This document shows positions 24,611-35,406 of a DNA stretch of 64,000 nucleotides, in pieces (position 1 is the first letter of the stretch; every line of letters begins with the position of its first letter). This DNA comes from Neofusicoccum parvum (lineage: Eukaryota > Ascomycota > Dothideomycetes > Botryosphaeriales > Botryosphaeriaceae): contig CP087214.1 of the NCBI GenBank assembly GCA_020912385.1, positions 1,550,001 through 1,614,000 of the forward strand, in the 5' to 3' direction. The translations under genes and the position numbers were made by a program. Under the pieces are notes generated by a model that saw only the letters and a list, made by a program, of their open reading frames with translations, was not told where the DNA came from and did no database searches.

Positions 24611-25711
24611 AGCTCGGGTGGAGGGCTAAGCAGTACGATGAACAGAAAACGAACGAAAATGAGATGGCGTGAAATCCGAAGTTTTCACTTGATGCGAGTG
24701 TCGGGAAGAAGGGAATGATGGGCTGGGATGATTTGAGGGGATTTGGGGGGATTTGTAGCATCAGCGTGTTGTCTTTTCTTTTGCCTTTCCTTCAGGTGCG
24801 CCTCGTGTTTTGGTGGAAGATTGGGTTCTTTTCGGAGAGTGTTTTTAATTGATATTACGAAGTAGCTCAGAGATAATCAGGAACAATGCTGGGATAATGC
24901 CCTTATTCACCAAGTCATCGCCGGGCCGGATAACAGGCAAAAGGCGGGTGGATCGGAGTTCGCCGGGGGAGGCGAGATGGAAGACCCCGCGGGAACGCGA
25001 GAACGAGCGTGGAGCGGGATAAATGCTGCCCTCTTAACAGATAGGGCGAGTCGTTCGGGGTCTTGGAAGCGCAGCTGGGTACGACGGAACGCCAAGAGCC
25101 AAGAGAGGAGGACAAGCGGGCGCGGTCCAACCACAAGCCGCGGCGGCGGCACGAGTGCTGGAGGAAGCTCTCAACGTCCCGCGCTGCCAAGAGCAATGAT
25201 TCCGGTCGACGCGCTGCTTCGAGGGTAGCCATGGCGCGGCCAAGTAGTTCGTTTCTGCTGCTTGGCCCGCCCGCCCAGAGGAATCGGTCACTGACAAGGC
25301 GGCATGGACGCACGGGGAGCGCTAGATAACGACGGCGCTGATTGCCGTGAGGTACGAAGGGCGCCTGGGGCGCAGAGCGAGGGTCCACAAGCGAGCACAG
25401 GAAGCGGGCCTGGGAGGATTCGGGGACGGTAAAGACGGAATGGGCGGGGGCACAGCGTTTGTGTAGATTACTCTTTCGAGCTGGGCCCCTCGCGGCGGGA
25501 GGGGCGGCCCACCGCATCCTTATAAGCAGCTTACCCGGACGTCAAGGTGCTGCTTCTTTTCGTCGGTCCCGTGTCCTGTACCTCTTCTAACGTTATCTGT
25601 GAGGTGGTCGTCCCGCTCGCCCCGGTCCCTTCGTGCAGCGGCCAATCAAAGCCAACACCCAATTGGTGTCTTGCTGCTGTGCTACGCCTGTCGGTCTCCA
25701 CGCTGCCCGCC
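24611..25711. other. intergenic upstream of alkaline phosphatase
   Basis: 1.1 kb. An AT-rich stretch after the giant gene gives way to a GC-rich stretch with long antisense open frames lacking family features. A TATAAG motif is at 25521-25526. No gene supported. Confidence 0.5.
25521..25526 (+). promoter_or_regulatory. TATA-like motif upstream of alkaline phosphatase
   Basis: TATAAG about 186 bp before the ATG at 25712. Plausible core promoter only. Confidence 0.3.
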
Positions 25712-28015
25712 ATGGTCCTCCTCCGCACTTCTGCCGTTGCGGCTGCCGTTGCGGCTCTGTTTGGCGCCCGCTGCGAGGCTCAAACTTTCCAGCGCCTCGG
25801 CGCGTGTCCGACGCTTGGTATGTTTTGCATATACGGGACCGCAGCCCTCGCCGAAGATGAGCGACGGTGCCCCACCTGCTTGACTGAGACCCCCAGCTAA
25901 CCGTGGTACCAGGTTGCATCTTCCCGCCTGACCAGTAGGCTAATTCTCCCTTCACCGCACCGCCCTCCCGGTGTGTGACAGGATTGGCCCGATGCTGACC
26001 TGATGCTATTGCAGAGCCGATTTCTTGGCCGGCCAGTACTTCGATATCCGTCTCGAGGTGCATGCCCCACAGAATGGTTCCCAGGCCAATGGCAGACGCC
26101 CTGATGAGAGGTTCTCCTTCACCATTGCCAAGGTTGGCGAAGATGGTGCCAGGTCTCAGGCTGTGGATGGTGCCAAGTACTTCAAGACCGAGGAGCCGGA
26201 GCTTGAGAAGTGGAGCTTTTCTTGGTACGAGGGTAGGCTGTCTTCTGAACCTGACGCCTTTCTGGGGCCGCGTGCTGAAAACAACAGACCTCTTCGCCCA
26301 AGATGCCGACACGCCCTCGCTTGTCGATGTCGCCGCCAAGGCCTACCGCAAGGTGGCTCTCTATGAGCCGGGTGAGTACGTCGCTACTCTGACGTACAAC
26401 AACGGCACCCAGACCAAGGCGACTTGGCTTGTGCGTGACATCGAAGAAGTGCGCCGCACCAAGAACGTCATCTTCTTCATTGGTGATGGCATGACCACCA
26501 ATATGATTACGGTCAGCGGACTAAGCTTTTCCCAAGTGGAGTGCCAAACTGACAACGCCTTAGGCGGCCCGTCTGATCGCCCACAAGCAGATCAACGGCA
26601 AGTACCAGACGAAGATGCAGCTTGACCAGTTCCCTGTCTTGGGCCACCAAATGACGCACTCTCTGGACACCTTCATCACCGACTCGGCCAACTCGGCCAG
26701 CGCTCTTAACACTGGCCACAAGAGCTCTTCCGGCGCTCTGGGCGTGTACGGCGACTCGAGCGAGGATCCTTTCGACGACCCCAAGGTTGAAACTATCTCC
26801 GAGCTCTTCCAGCGCATCTGGGGCGGCCACATCGGGATCGTCAGCACTGCCTTCGTTGCCGATGCCACTCCTGCTGCCATCAACGCACACACGCGTGACC
26901 GCGGCACGTATGCGCAGATTGTGGACATGATGCTGAACGGCAACACAAACTACACATGGTCGGAGTGGACCAGCCCGGATGTCATCTTCGGAGGTGGCGG
27001 CGAGCAGTTTTACAACTCTACGCGCGGTGGCCGCAGCTACAAGGACAGGGACTACTATGTCGATTTTGCCAACGCTGGCTATAATGTCGTCCTGGACAAG
27101 GACAGCCTGGAGGAGACTGCAAACGACACCAAGACGCTGGGCATCTTCTCCACCTCCAACATGGCCAAGTGGCTGGACAGGAATGTCTACACTGCCAACT
27201 TGAACCAGTCCTTGAGCCCGACCGGCGACAAGACGGCTGCCCTCAACCAGCCTGGTCTCAAGGAGATGACTCTCAAGGCGATTGACATCCTCGCAGCTCG
27301 CTCAGCCGAGGACGACAAGGGCTTCTTCCTGATGTCCGAGGCTGCCTCGATCGACAAGATGATGCACGTGCTCGACTACGACCGCGCTCTCGGCGAGCTC
27401 CTCGAGCTGGACGACACGGTCAAGGCCACGGTCAACAAGCTCAAGGCGCTGGACCAGCTCAAGGACACGCTCATCCTGGTGACGGCGGACCACGGGCACG
27501 GGTTCGACGTCATGGGCAGCGTCGACACCAAGTACCTGAACGCGCAGAGCGACGACCGCAAGAAGCGCGGGGCGATCGGGGTGTACGAGCGGTCGGGCGA
27601 GTCGCAGTACGTGACGACGGGCAACCTGACGTACACCGAGGGCGTGCACTTCCCGCACAACTGGGACCCGCGCTACACGCTCTTCTCGGGCGTGTCGGCC
27701 AACCCGGACCGCCGCGAGAACTACCAGGTGCACAAGGACGGCCCGCGCGAGCCCGCCGTCGAGCTGGAGGAGGACAGCGAGGACTACTACGCTAACCCGG
27801 ACGACGCCGTCTCCGGCATCAACCTGCCCGGCAACCTGCCCGTCGACAACGACCAGGGCGTGCACAGCTTGACCGACGTGCCCGTCTTCGCCATGGGCCC
27901 GTGCCAGGAGCTGTTCGGCGGCGTGTACAGCAGCATCGACGTCTTCTTTGGCATGGCGGAGTGCCTGGGGCTGAGCCGGACCAGCCCGGAGGGTGAGGAC
28001 GAGGGCAGCGACTGA
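25712..28015 (+). CDS. Secreted alkaline phosphatase
   Basis: Five exons (25712-25817, 25913-25934, 26015-26232, 26288-26511, 26564-28015) give 673 residues. Exon 2 is only 22 bp and is needed to encode CIFPPDQ. The last donor is the less common GTCAGC. The signal peptide is MVLLRTSAVAAAVAALFGAR. The alkaline phosphatase fold is shown by FFIGDGM (first metal aspartate), TDSANSASAL with the phosphorylated serine at about residue 232, SEAASIDKMMH, and the zinc-binding TADHGHG near 496. Such enzymes release phosphate from monoesters outside the cell or in the wall. Several NxT/S sites fit secretion. There is no C-terminal GPI signal; the tail is acidic. It may be phosphate-regulated, but I identified no specific sites. 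Confidence 0.92.
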
Positions 28016-28743
28016 GAGGCCGATGTAAATGATTTGGACGCATAGTGAAAAACGATGTTGATTTGAGTGACAATGCTGCCAAGGGCCCCGTTTCAGACCA
28101 AGCTTTGTTGTTTCGTGTTTCGACAGGTGTCGGAGATGCGCTGGACCGCCGTGCGCGCCGGTGATTGTGTCATAGTTGTTGCCGAAAGTGGCCCCGGGCT
28201 GGCGGGCGCGACCGGCAACGAGAACTTGGAATGTGACGTCTGACCGGTGGCCGCGGCGGGCGTGGGACGGCAGGCCCGGGGCGGCAGTGGCAGTGGCAGT
28301 GGCAGTGGCAGGCGGCAGCTGCAGGCTAGGCACCAAGGGTCAGGAGACAGCAGCCAACACCGCGGCGTGGGGGCTTGCTGTCGGGCGGTGAGGGCGGCGC
28401 TGCGATGTTTGCGGGCGGACTCGTCCTTGTGCTGTGAAGTCACTGGGCGCCGCCAAGCCCCCACCACACGACGGCATTCTTCAAGCACAATCGTTCTGCC
28501 TGCACTCGACTCCGACTGACACCCACCACCCCGCCCGAGAGCCGCTGCTGCAGCCTCTGCTCCCCCGCACACACCGCACCCGACCGCTGCCTCGCCGCCC
28601 GCGCGCACATGGCTGCCCGATAGCCCGCGCGCCTGCCGAACTTTTCTAGCCCGACCACCGCAGACCACCACCTCTCCAGAACACCACTCGCCTGCCCGGA
28701 GCGCACGGCACCGCAGGCTCGCAGCACCCTCGGCGGCGGCAGG
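28016..28743. other. intergenic with GGCAGT repeat
   Basis: 728 bp between alkaline phosphatase and LOS1; GC-rich promoter and leader of LOS1. Contains a GGCAGT hexanucleotide array at 28283-28311. No gene supported. Confidence 0.5.
28283..28311. repeat. GGCAGT hexanucleotide microsatellite
   Basis: Nearly five perfect GGCAGT units in the LOS1 upstream region. Confidence 0.85.
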
Positions 28744-31700
28744 ATGGAGGCGCAGGTACCCCATGCTCCAGATTGCCCCGCCGCATAGCCCGCGCTGACA
28801 GCGATCCGCACCCAGGTTGAAAATGCCATCCAGATCGCCTGGAACCCGGCGGCCGACTACGAGCTCAAGACCCAGGCCATAAACTTCCTGAACCAGCTCC
28901 GCGCCGAGCCCACCCAGGCCTGGCAGGTGTGCCTCTTGCTCTTCACCCGCGACCCGCGCCCGAACGAGGTTGTGCGCCACTTCGCCCTCGAGGTCGTCAA
29001 CAATGCCGTCCAGACCCAGCGCCTCGACCCCGCGAGCCTCCTCTTTATCCGCGACAGCATGCTGCAGTACATCCGCACAATCTACCAGCAGCCGACCCCC
29101 GACCAGATCGACACGCCGCACATCCAGAACAAGGTGACGCAGACCATCACCTACCTTTTTACCGCGCTGTACGCCCAAGGCTGGGAGTCGTTCTTTGAAG
29201 ACTTCCGCGCTTTGGCCAGCGAGGACAATTTCCCCGCCACCATGCTCTACCTGCGCGTGCTGGGCTCCGTGCACGACGAGATCGCCGACGTGCTCATGTC
29301 GCGCTCGCCGGAAGAGTCGAAGCGCAACGCTGAGCTCAAGGACCTCGTCCGCGCCCGTGACGCCCAGAACATTTCTCTCTCCTGGCAGGGCATTTTAAGC
29401 AGGTGGCGGCAGACGGACCTGAGCCTCATCGAGTGGTGCCTGAAGACCATCTCTCGCTGGGTCAACTGGATCGACATTTCGCTCGTGGTCAACGACGGAA
29501 TGCTGCACAACCTGTTCGAGATCGCCGGCCAGCAGGGTGTCATGTCGTCCGAGACGCCCGAGGGCAGGGTCCGCGATGCCGCCATCGACACCTTTACCGA
29601 GACGGTTGGCAAGAAGATGAAGGCGCCGGACAAGGTCCAGCTCATTGCGTTCCTGAACCTGGGCAATGTCGTAGGCCAACTGATCGCCAGCCCCAGCCTT
29701 GCCGACCAGTCCATATCTACGTATGACAACGATCTGGCCGAGGCGGTGGCAAAGCTAGTCAACACCACTATGTTCGATATTGTCAAAGCTATCGATACTG
29801 ACTCGGCCGATGACGCCACGAGGCAGCAGGCCAACGAGCTGCTTGGCGCCTTCGTTCCCTACCTACTCCGCTTCTTCTCAGATGAATATGACGAAATTTG
29901 CTCCACTGTGATTCCCTCGCTCACAGACTTGCTGACTCTCTTCCGGAAGATTGTCAAGTCAAAGGGTGCGCTCCCGTCAGAATATGCTTCCATGCTATCT
30001 CCCATTCTTGAAGCCATCGTTGCCAAGATGAAGTACGACTCGACAGCTTCTTGGGGTGATGAGGATGAGCAGACGGACGAGGCTGAGTTCCAGGAGCTGC
30101 GCAAGAGATTACATGTCTTGCAGCAGCAGGTCGCTGCAATCGACGAGAACCTGTACATCGAAACCTTATCCAACAAGATTGCTCTCATCCTCAGCACCTA
30201 CGACCAGCCAAACTCTGGTATGAGCTGGCGCGACGTTGAACTTGCTCTCCACGAAATGTATCTTTTCGGAGAGTTGGCTGTGAAGAATGGCGGCATGTAC
30301 GCAAAGCGGGAGCCATCCTCGGTGGCTTCGGCACGACTAATTGAAATGATGGCCAAGATGGTCGAGTCGAGTATGCCTTACCGGGCACCTGTCTTCATTT
30401 TGTGGGCTAACTTCTGCCAGATGTCGCCTCTTCCGACGAGTTCCCCGTCATTCCTCTTCAGTACATGGAGATTTGCGTCCGCTACTCCGCTTTCTTCGAG
30501 CAAAATGGCTCGCTTATCCCCAAGGTTCTCGAGAACCTCGTCCGTTTGATTCACAGCAGCCACCGCAAACTGAAGCTCCGCTCCTGGTACCTCTTCTACC
30601 GGTTCGTCAAGCCACTGCGTCAGCAGATTGGACCAGTCTCGCAGACTGTCATCCAAGCTATTGGTGATCTCTTGTCTATCAAGGCAGAGCTGCCGGACGA
30701 TAATGATGACGACGACATGTCTTCGGAAGATAACGGCCAATCTGCCGATGCAACGTTCAACAGCCAGCTATATCTTTTCGAGGCTATTGGATGCATGGCC
30801 TCGCCCTCCTCTGTTCCGGTCGAGAGCAAGATTATTTACTGCCGCGAGGTGCTTAACCCACTCTTTGCTGACTTGGAACAAAACCTCGGACCGGCCAAGA
30901 GCGGCGACGAACGAGCTATCGTTCAGGTGCATCACCTCATTGAGGCTATTGGTACTCTCGCCCGAGGTTTCTCGGACTGGATGCCTGGAGCTTCTGGTGC
31001 GCCACCAGCAAATGAGGTGTCCGAAGAGTTTTCCCGAGCTGCTGAGGTCATCCTGGTGGCTTTGGAGTCCCTCACTTCATCTATGACTATTCGCACTGGA
31101 GCGCGGTTTGCCTTCTCCCGACTGATAGGTGTTCTTGGATCTCGCGTCTTGCAGCAGCTTCCGAGATGGATTGATGGTCTTTTGTCTCAGAGCTCTACTA
31201 AGGACGAAATGGCCACGTTCTTGCGTCTTCTCGATCAGGTTGTTTTCGGCTTTAAAACCGAGATTTTCAACATGCTCGACTCACTCCTCGCCCCATTATT
31301 ACAGCGTGTCTTTGCGGGTCTTGCTGAACCTACCACTGGCACGGATGATGAGATTCAGCTGGCTGAACTCCGCCGTGAGTATCTCAACTTCCTGCTCATC
31401 ATCCTGACCAACGACCTTGGAGCCGTTTTCATCAGCAGCGGTAAGTCATTATATGATCTTGTAGGTGGTGCCGAGACTCGATTTCTAACGTGACCGTACG
31501 TGCAGCAAACCAAGCTACATTCGACACCATCATCACTACTATCGAGCATTTCGCACGCGACCCTACCGACTATCCTACCGCACGTCTCGCCATCTCAGTT
31601 CTCACGCGTATGACCGCTGTTTGGGGTGGCCCTGACATTCCCCTTAACAGCGGCAATCCTCCCGCTCCGACCCTTCCGGGTTTCGATCACTTCGCCATGA

Positions 31701-31975
31701 CGCGTTTCTCTCCTCTCAGCTGGAGCGTTCCAGCCTCTCAGGGGTTCAACAGCAAAGACCCTCAGGCCAGGCAGGTGCTTGGCGAGCTTGGTGGAATGCA
31801 GATTGAGATTCTGAAGAAGACTGGTGATGTTTACCTTCAGAACCTCAGGCAAGAGCTGTCCAACATGGGTGTGGACCAGCAAGGTCTTGACGAGTACCTG
31901 GGAGCCTTGACTACCAAGGGAGAGAAGGGATTCAAGCAATTCTTCCAGCAGTTTGTTGGCAGAGCTGCCTCTTGA
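28744..31975 (+). CDS. LOS1: Exportin-T (tRNA exportin Los1)
   Basis: Four exons (28744-28755, 28816-30370, 30421-31440, 31506-31975) give 1018 residues, normal for Los1/exportin-T. Exon 1 encodes only MEAQ; the 60-bp intron then joins [18 protein letters not shown]. The second intron (50 bp) restores [20 protein letters not shown] across a frame change and the third restores FISSANQATFD. The sequence is an all-helical importin-beta/HEAT repeat type: importin-N-like start ([20 protein letters not shown]), the exportin-1-like block [15 protein letters not shown], and a C-terminal helix bundle. The protein exports mature tRNA from the nucleus with Ran-GTP. The family call rests on overall resemblance, not on one motif. 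Confidence 0.88.
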
Positions 31976-32446
31976 ATTGACCTTTGTTAGCAGCAATTCC
32001 CCATTTTCGGCACTCCCTAGGCTTCCCCTATTTAACATCCTTCTTATTTCCTTGCATCACATACCCCCATCCATGACACAAAAATACCAAAAGCTTAAAG
32101 ATTTATCATTACGGGTGTTTCCACGGTGGATTTTGGTTCTCAATGGCAGAAGAAGAAGTTTTTGAGCGCGGAATCCCATAGGAGTTCATGATCAACATCT
32201 GGGAAAAGGGGATGCAAGTTGGGAAATCGCTTTCTTCTTCTCTTCAATTCCCTACAGAAGATCTCCCCTTTCCCTTCAGTGTGTGTGTGTGGTGGGAGGT
32301 TTTATTTGCATGTGGCGGGAGCAATTGGGGATTCGATCAAGTTAGTTTTCCCACGACCAAAGGAGATGAGAAGATTCTGATGAGTTGAGTTTATTAAGAG
32401 TGAGATGCAAGATAGATACAAATTTTAGCCATCAAAGCAGAGAGAA

Positions 32447-33379
32447 TCAATTCCACGAGAAAGCTTCCGAGCGGCGCCGTGCCTTGCCCTCCCTCTTCCA
32501 TAAAGGAAAACTCACCGCAGGTAGATAGGCAGCTCCACGACGCCGACGTCCTTCCTCGCCAGGCATCCACCGCAGCTCGTCGCGCGGCACCGACAGCCTC
32601 TCAGCCCGGGGCGCCTTGGCCGCCAGCGCCGCGAAGGCCTCCTTCTTCCTAGCTCGCCGCGCGCGGGCGCATGTCGAAGGCGGAGGCGGAGGCACCGAAG
32701 ACGGACGCGTCGCACTTGCCGGATTGTTTCGCGAGGATGACGCCGTCGCGGGCGCTGATCAACTGCGGTCGGGTGAGTGAGTGAGTGAGTGAGTGGGTGA
32801 GGGCCCGGAGGGCAGTGGATATATGTATGTACCTTTGTTCCCCCACCCTCCCCAGCGCACGTCGTGGACCTTGGCGACGCGCCACAGCGCCATGGTGGAG
32901 CTGAGCCGCGGTGTTGTGGTGGCGGCAGAGCTCCCCTCGACGAAGGCGGGGGAAGAGGCTGGCCGGCTGGGTCGGTCGGCGCTGGGTGAAGGCGTGCTGC
33001 GCGGGGTGGCCGACGACGTCCTGGGCTCGGGGTCGGCGGTTGGATGCGGGAGACGCTGGGGTGGGTGGATGGAGGATGCGCGTGCGGTGGACGTGCTGGG
33101 TTGGTCGTGTTGGCCGTGGTGGCGTTGCCGGCGACGAGCGGGAGGAAAGGCTGTCTGCGCGACGTCGGCTGCGGCGAGGCTGCCGGGCGCGAGCGGCGTG
33201 GTGACAAGGTGGTCGTCGCGCGGCTGCTGGACGTGTGGGAGAGAAGTTCTTTGGTTGGCGTTCGAGGCTTGCTTGGTGAGGGACTCTAGGTCCTTGAAGG
33301 GTGCGCCCAAGACGACGCGGATGATATAGAGGGAGAAGGGGAAGCCAGGGTATCGTGTCCAGATGACATGGGAGGACAT
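32447..33379 (-). CDS. possible protein-coding locus, exons unresolved
   Basis: From 33379 leftwards one minus-strand frame has the C-rich third codon positions typical of this genome (MSSHVIWTRYPGFPFSLYII, later ALWRVAKVHDVRWGGWG) down to a candidate donor at 32832. Beyond the GAGT microsatellite, good codon bias continues in LISARDGVILAKQSGKCDAS but runs into TAG after FDMRPRAAS. The bias then resumes one frame over (KKEAFAALAAKAPRAERLSV, then RDELRWMPGEEG) up to a GTGAGT. Either an intron is missed or a CG-run frameshift has broken the gene. I do not recognise the product. Confidence 0.2.
32772..32801. repeat. GAGT/GTGA tetranucleotide microsatellite
   Basis: About seven GAGT-type units next to a candidate splice acceptor of the unresolved minus-strand locus. 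Confidence 0.85.
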
Positions 33380-33894
33380 GTGAACTCACATATGACGGGA
33401 CTGGCAGGAAGAAGCTTCAGTGAAAGTGCGTGCCATGTGTAAACATTTGGCTGGTATGTGGTCCGACGTTGTTTGACTGTACGGCTCGTCCCGGCCAAGT
33501 CCATGCACGATCTCATCGCAGATTCCAAGGCTGACCACAGCAAATACGGTTACAGGCTTGAATCGTGCATTTGAAAGCCGTCCCTCCTATTGGACAGAAG
33601 AAGCGGGTGTTTTCCGCGGCTGGATGGGCTCGATCTGATCGGCAGGATGCTCAAGGTTGAGGAGATGTCAGCCGCGCGCTCCGTTGGCTTCCGCTATAGA
33701 GGGCTGCAGATTGTCAACCAATAATGGCTCGTTCTGACGCGGCGCATTACCTGTCCCAGCAGTGGCAGGGGGCTCGATACTTCATTGCGGCTGCATGGGC
33801 TAAGCGACCGATTAACTTTCGCAGCGGCAACGTCGAAGAAAGTGACAACACCAGAGATAGACAAAACAGAAGAACAGAAGAGCAAAACTATCTA

Positions 33895-33925
33895 ACTGGT
33901 ACATGATGCTGCATCATGTGCCAGT
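33895..33925. repeat. 31-bp near-perfect palindrome
   Basis: A perfect core of nine bases each side of a single T (ACATGATGC / GCATCATGT, 33901-33919). It extends by six more pairs including one G-T wobble (ACTGGT / GCCAGT). It could be a hairpin or dimeric protein site. Confidence 0.85.
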
Positions 33926-33946
33926 CGCTTTCCAGCGCGCGTCGGT

Positions 33947-34030
33947 GAGGAAGAATTCATACTCCCGGAAGCGTGTACTAGCTACCAATTCAGCGACATC
34001 GGGAGGAAGAATTCATACTGCCGGAAACGC
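33947..34030. repeat. 28-bp direct repeat, two copies
   Basis: GAGGAAGAATTCATACT followed by SCCGGAARCG occurs at 33947-33973 and again at 34003-34029, offset 56 bp, just after the palindrome. Only two bases differ within the shared part. Confidence 0.85.
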
Positions 34031-34122
34031 GAACGGTTCGATAGAACAGACTCTTTAGGTACCGTCTGTTTTTGACCTGACTCAGACTCGAACCCGTGTC
34101 CCTACTATGGGGCGAGTGGTCA

Positions 34123-34797
34123 CTAATAATAGGTGTCTTTGACAACTAGACCGTGATCACCACTCTCGTCTGGCGGTAGATACCAGAAGGGCTTGCGGAA
34201 TGTTTTATATACCGAAGGATCGAGATGCTTCTGCTTGACGGTCACTGCTACTGCCACCTTGCGAGGCCGGTCGGGGTACTCTCGTGCTGGTCTTCCATCC
34301 CTTACGAATATTGGTGCAAGCAGAGCAGGATTGGGGCGGGTTGCATCGGGGACCGCCGTGTTCGCGATGTTCTTTGTGGCTTGCCATAGAGACAGGGCGA
34401 GACGTGTATGGTGTTGAAATAATAGAGAGAGGCTGGTGATACTAGTGCAGGGCTGGTTGACTGGGTGAGAGTGGGTGGGAAGAAGCAAGACGACAAGAAT
34501 GGAAGAGCGCAGGAGGAGGACAGAAGAGGCAGCAGCAGACCGTGCGCGGCGGCAACCAATTGTCAGATCCGCCCATCCCTGCGGCAATCCGGCGCGCATC
34601 TCACCGCACAACTGCCTTCTCTCGATGCCGAGCCGCCAGGAACGGACACCAGCAGTGCGAAGACGGCCGACTGTCGGAGATTGTGCGGCGATTTGGTGGA
34701 TCTTGCGCTCCGGCATGCTCGAGCAACCCCAAGCGGCCCTGTGTTTCCGCTGACGGCGACCCAAAGCGGCCGTGTGTTTGCGCTGGCGGCGGCCCAA
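34123..34797 (-). CDS. possible small protein, start unknown
   Basis: An open minus-strand frame ends at 34123. Only its C-terminal third has a convincing protein-like composition (KNIANTAVPDATRPNPALLA, REYPDRPRKVAVAV, FRKPFWYLPPDESGDHGLVV). The upstream half is basic and low complexity and may be untranslated or intron. No family recognised. Confidence 0.25.
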   Translation of the reverse strand: MGRRQRKHTAALGRRQRKHRAAWGCSSMPERKIHQIAAQSPTVGRLRTAGVRSWRLGIERRQLCGEMRAGLPQGWADLTIGCRRARSAAASSVLLLRSSILVVLLLPTHSHPVNQPCTSITSLSLLFQHHTRLALSLWQATKNIANTAVPDATRPNPALLAPIFVRDGRPAREYPDRPRKVAVAVTVKQKHLDPSVYKTFRKPFWYLPPDESGDHGLVVKDTYY

Positions 34798-34825
34798 AGT
34801 GGCGCTGTGTCTTCGAACGGCTGCC
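34727..34825. repeat. 33-bp imperfect tandem repeat, three copies
   Basis: Three head-to-tail 33-bp units starting CCCAAAGYGGC and containing TGTGTYT. The third unit is most diverged. Lies upstream of the MFS gene. Confidence 0.75.
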
Positions 34826-35406
34826 GCGTGCTGTTCCCGCGAGACACGCCGGCGCCGATAGCGGCCCAGCTGTCGTGTGTCTCACAGGCCGGCGGTGCGG
34901 CGCGATGCGGCTCCAGCTTGGGGGCGGCGCTTCTATTCACTTCCCGTCCATCGCTCCCGAAGCGCAGCTGGCGTGACGGTGGGTCGAGCCGTGACGCTAT
35001 CAGCCGCATCCACCGCCGCCCTCGATACGCGACTCTCCAGGCACCTGCTTCTGCGCCATGATTGGCCGCATCTCGTTTCGACCGGACCGCGTCCGGCATG
35101 CCGTTTCTGCTTGCTCGATTGGGACTCCCGTGGCTGCATCCCGGGAGCCCTACGGCCACAGTGCCTCGCCCCGTGCGATACAACCTGCCCCGTCCCAGCA
35201 CCAGCCGGCTTATTCTGTGGATCCGGTATCCCAAGCGCGAAGATGCGAGAGTGGGCACGAGCTGATGTGTCCGGCTCCGCTGCCCGCTATATACCCGCTG
35301 CTGTCTCCCTACATTGCCCGGCTGCCCTCACCTTCGACCTGCATGTTGTGCTCAGCAAGCCATCGTGGTTGAAGACACCCGGGCAGACGAAAGACCAACC
35401 GCAGAC
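34798..35406. other. promoter region of the MFS transporter
   Basis: 609 bp, GC-rich, with TATATA at 35288-35293. An in-frame ATG at 35314 upstream of the chosen start could lengthen the transporter by 31 residues. No other gene supported. Confidence 0.5.
35288..35293 (+). promoter_or_regulatory. TATA-box candidate of the MFS transporter
   Basis: TATATA, 114 bp upstream of the chosen ATG at 35407. If it is the core promoter, the in-frame ATG at 35314 would lie too close to the cap site, favouring 35407. Confidence 0.4.

Larger units (their letters stand above)
31976..34122. other. poorly resolved region with repeats
   Basis: After LOS1 come an AT-rich 3' region with a short GT run (about 32279-32291), then a GC-rich block with a GAGT microsatellite and a possible minus-strand gene (listed separately), then 33.4-34.1 kb with a long hairpin and a direct repeat. 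No confidently named gene. Confidence 0.5.

Noticed and set aside
24915..25517. 200-codon minus-strand frame upstream of alkaline phosphatase
   Set aside because: Arg/Ser/Pro-rich, with overlapping frames on both strands and no homology signal; consistent with GC-rich noncoding DNA.
27302..28336. 344-codon minus-strand frame opposite alkaline phosphatase
   Set aside because: Antisense shadow of a GC-rich coding exon; Val/Arg/His-rich composition with no domain.
32512..33207. 231-codon Arg-rich minus-strand frame
   Set aside because: Splicing into this frame gives a highly basic, low-complexity product, and the neighbouring frames have the better codon-position bias.
34080..34130. tRNA-like T-arm (GGGTTCGAGTC on the minus strand)
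   Set aside because: The five-base stems on each side of the TTCGAGT loop do not pair, and the upstream A-box-like bases belong to an open reading frame. No cloverleaf can be drawn.
34563..35258. 231-codon minus-strand frame covering the 33-bp repeats
   Set aside because: Low-complexity Arg/Ala/Ser composition. It overlaps the MFS upstream region and has no domain.
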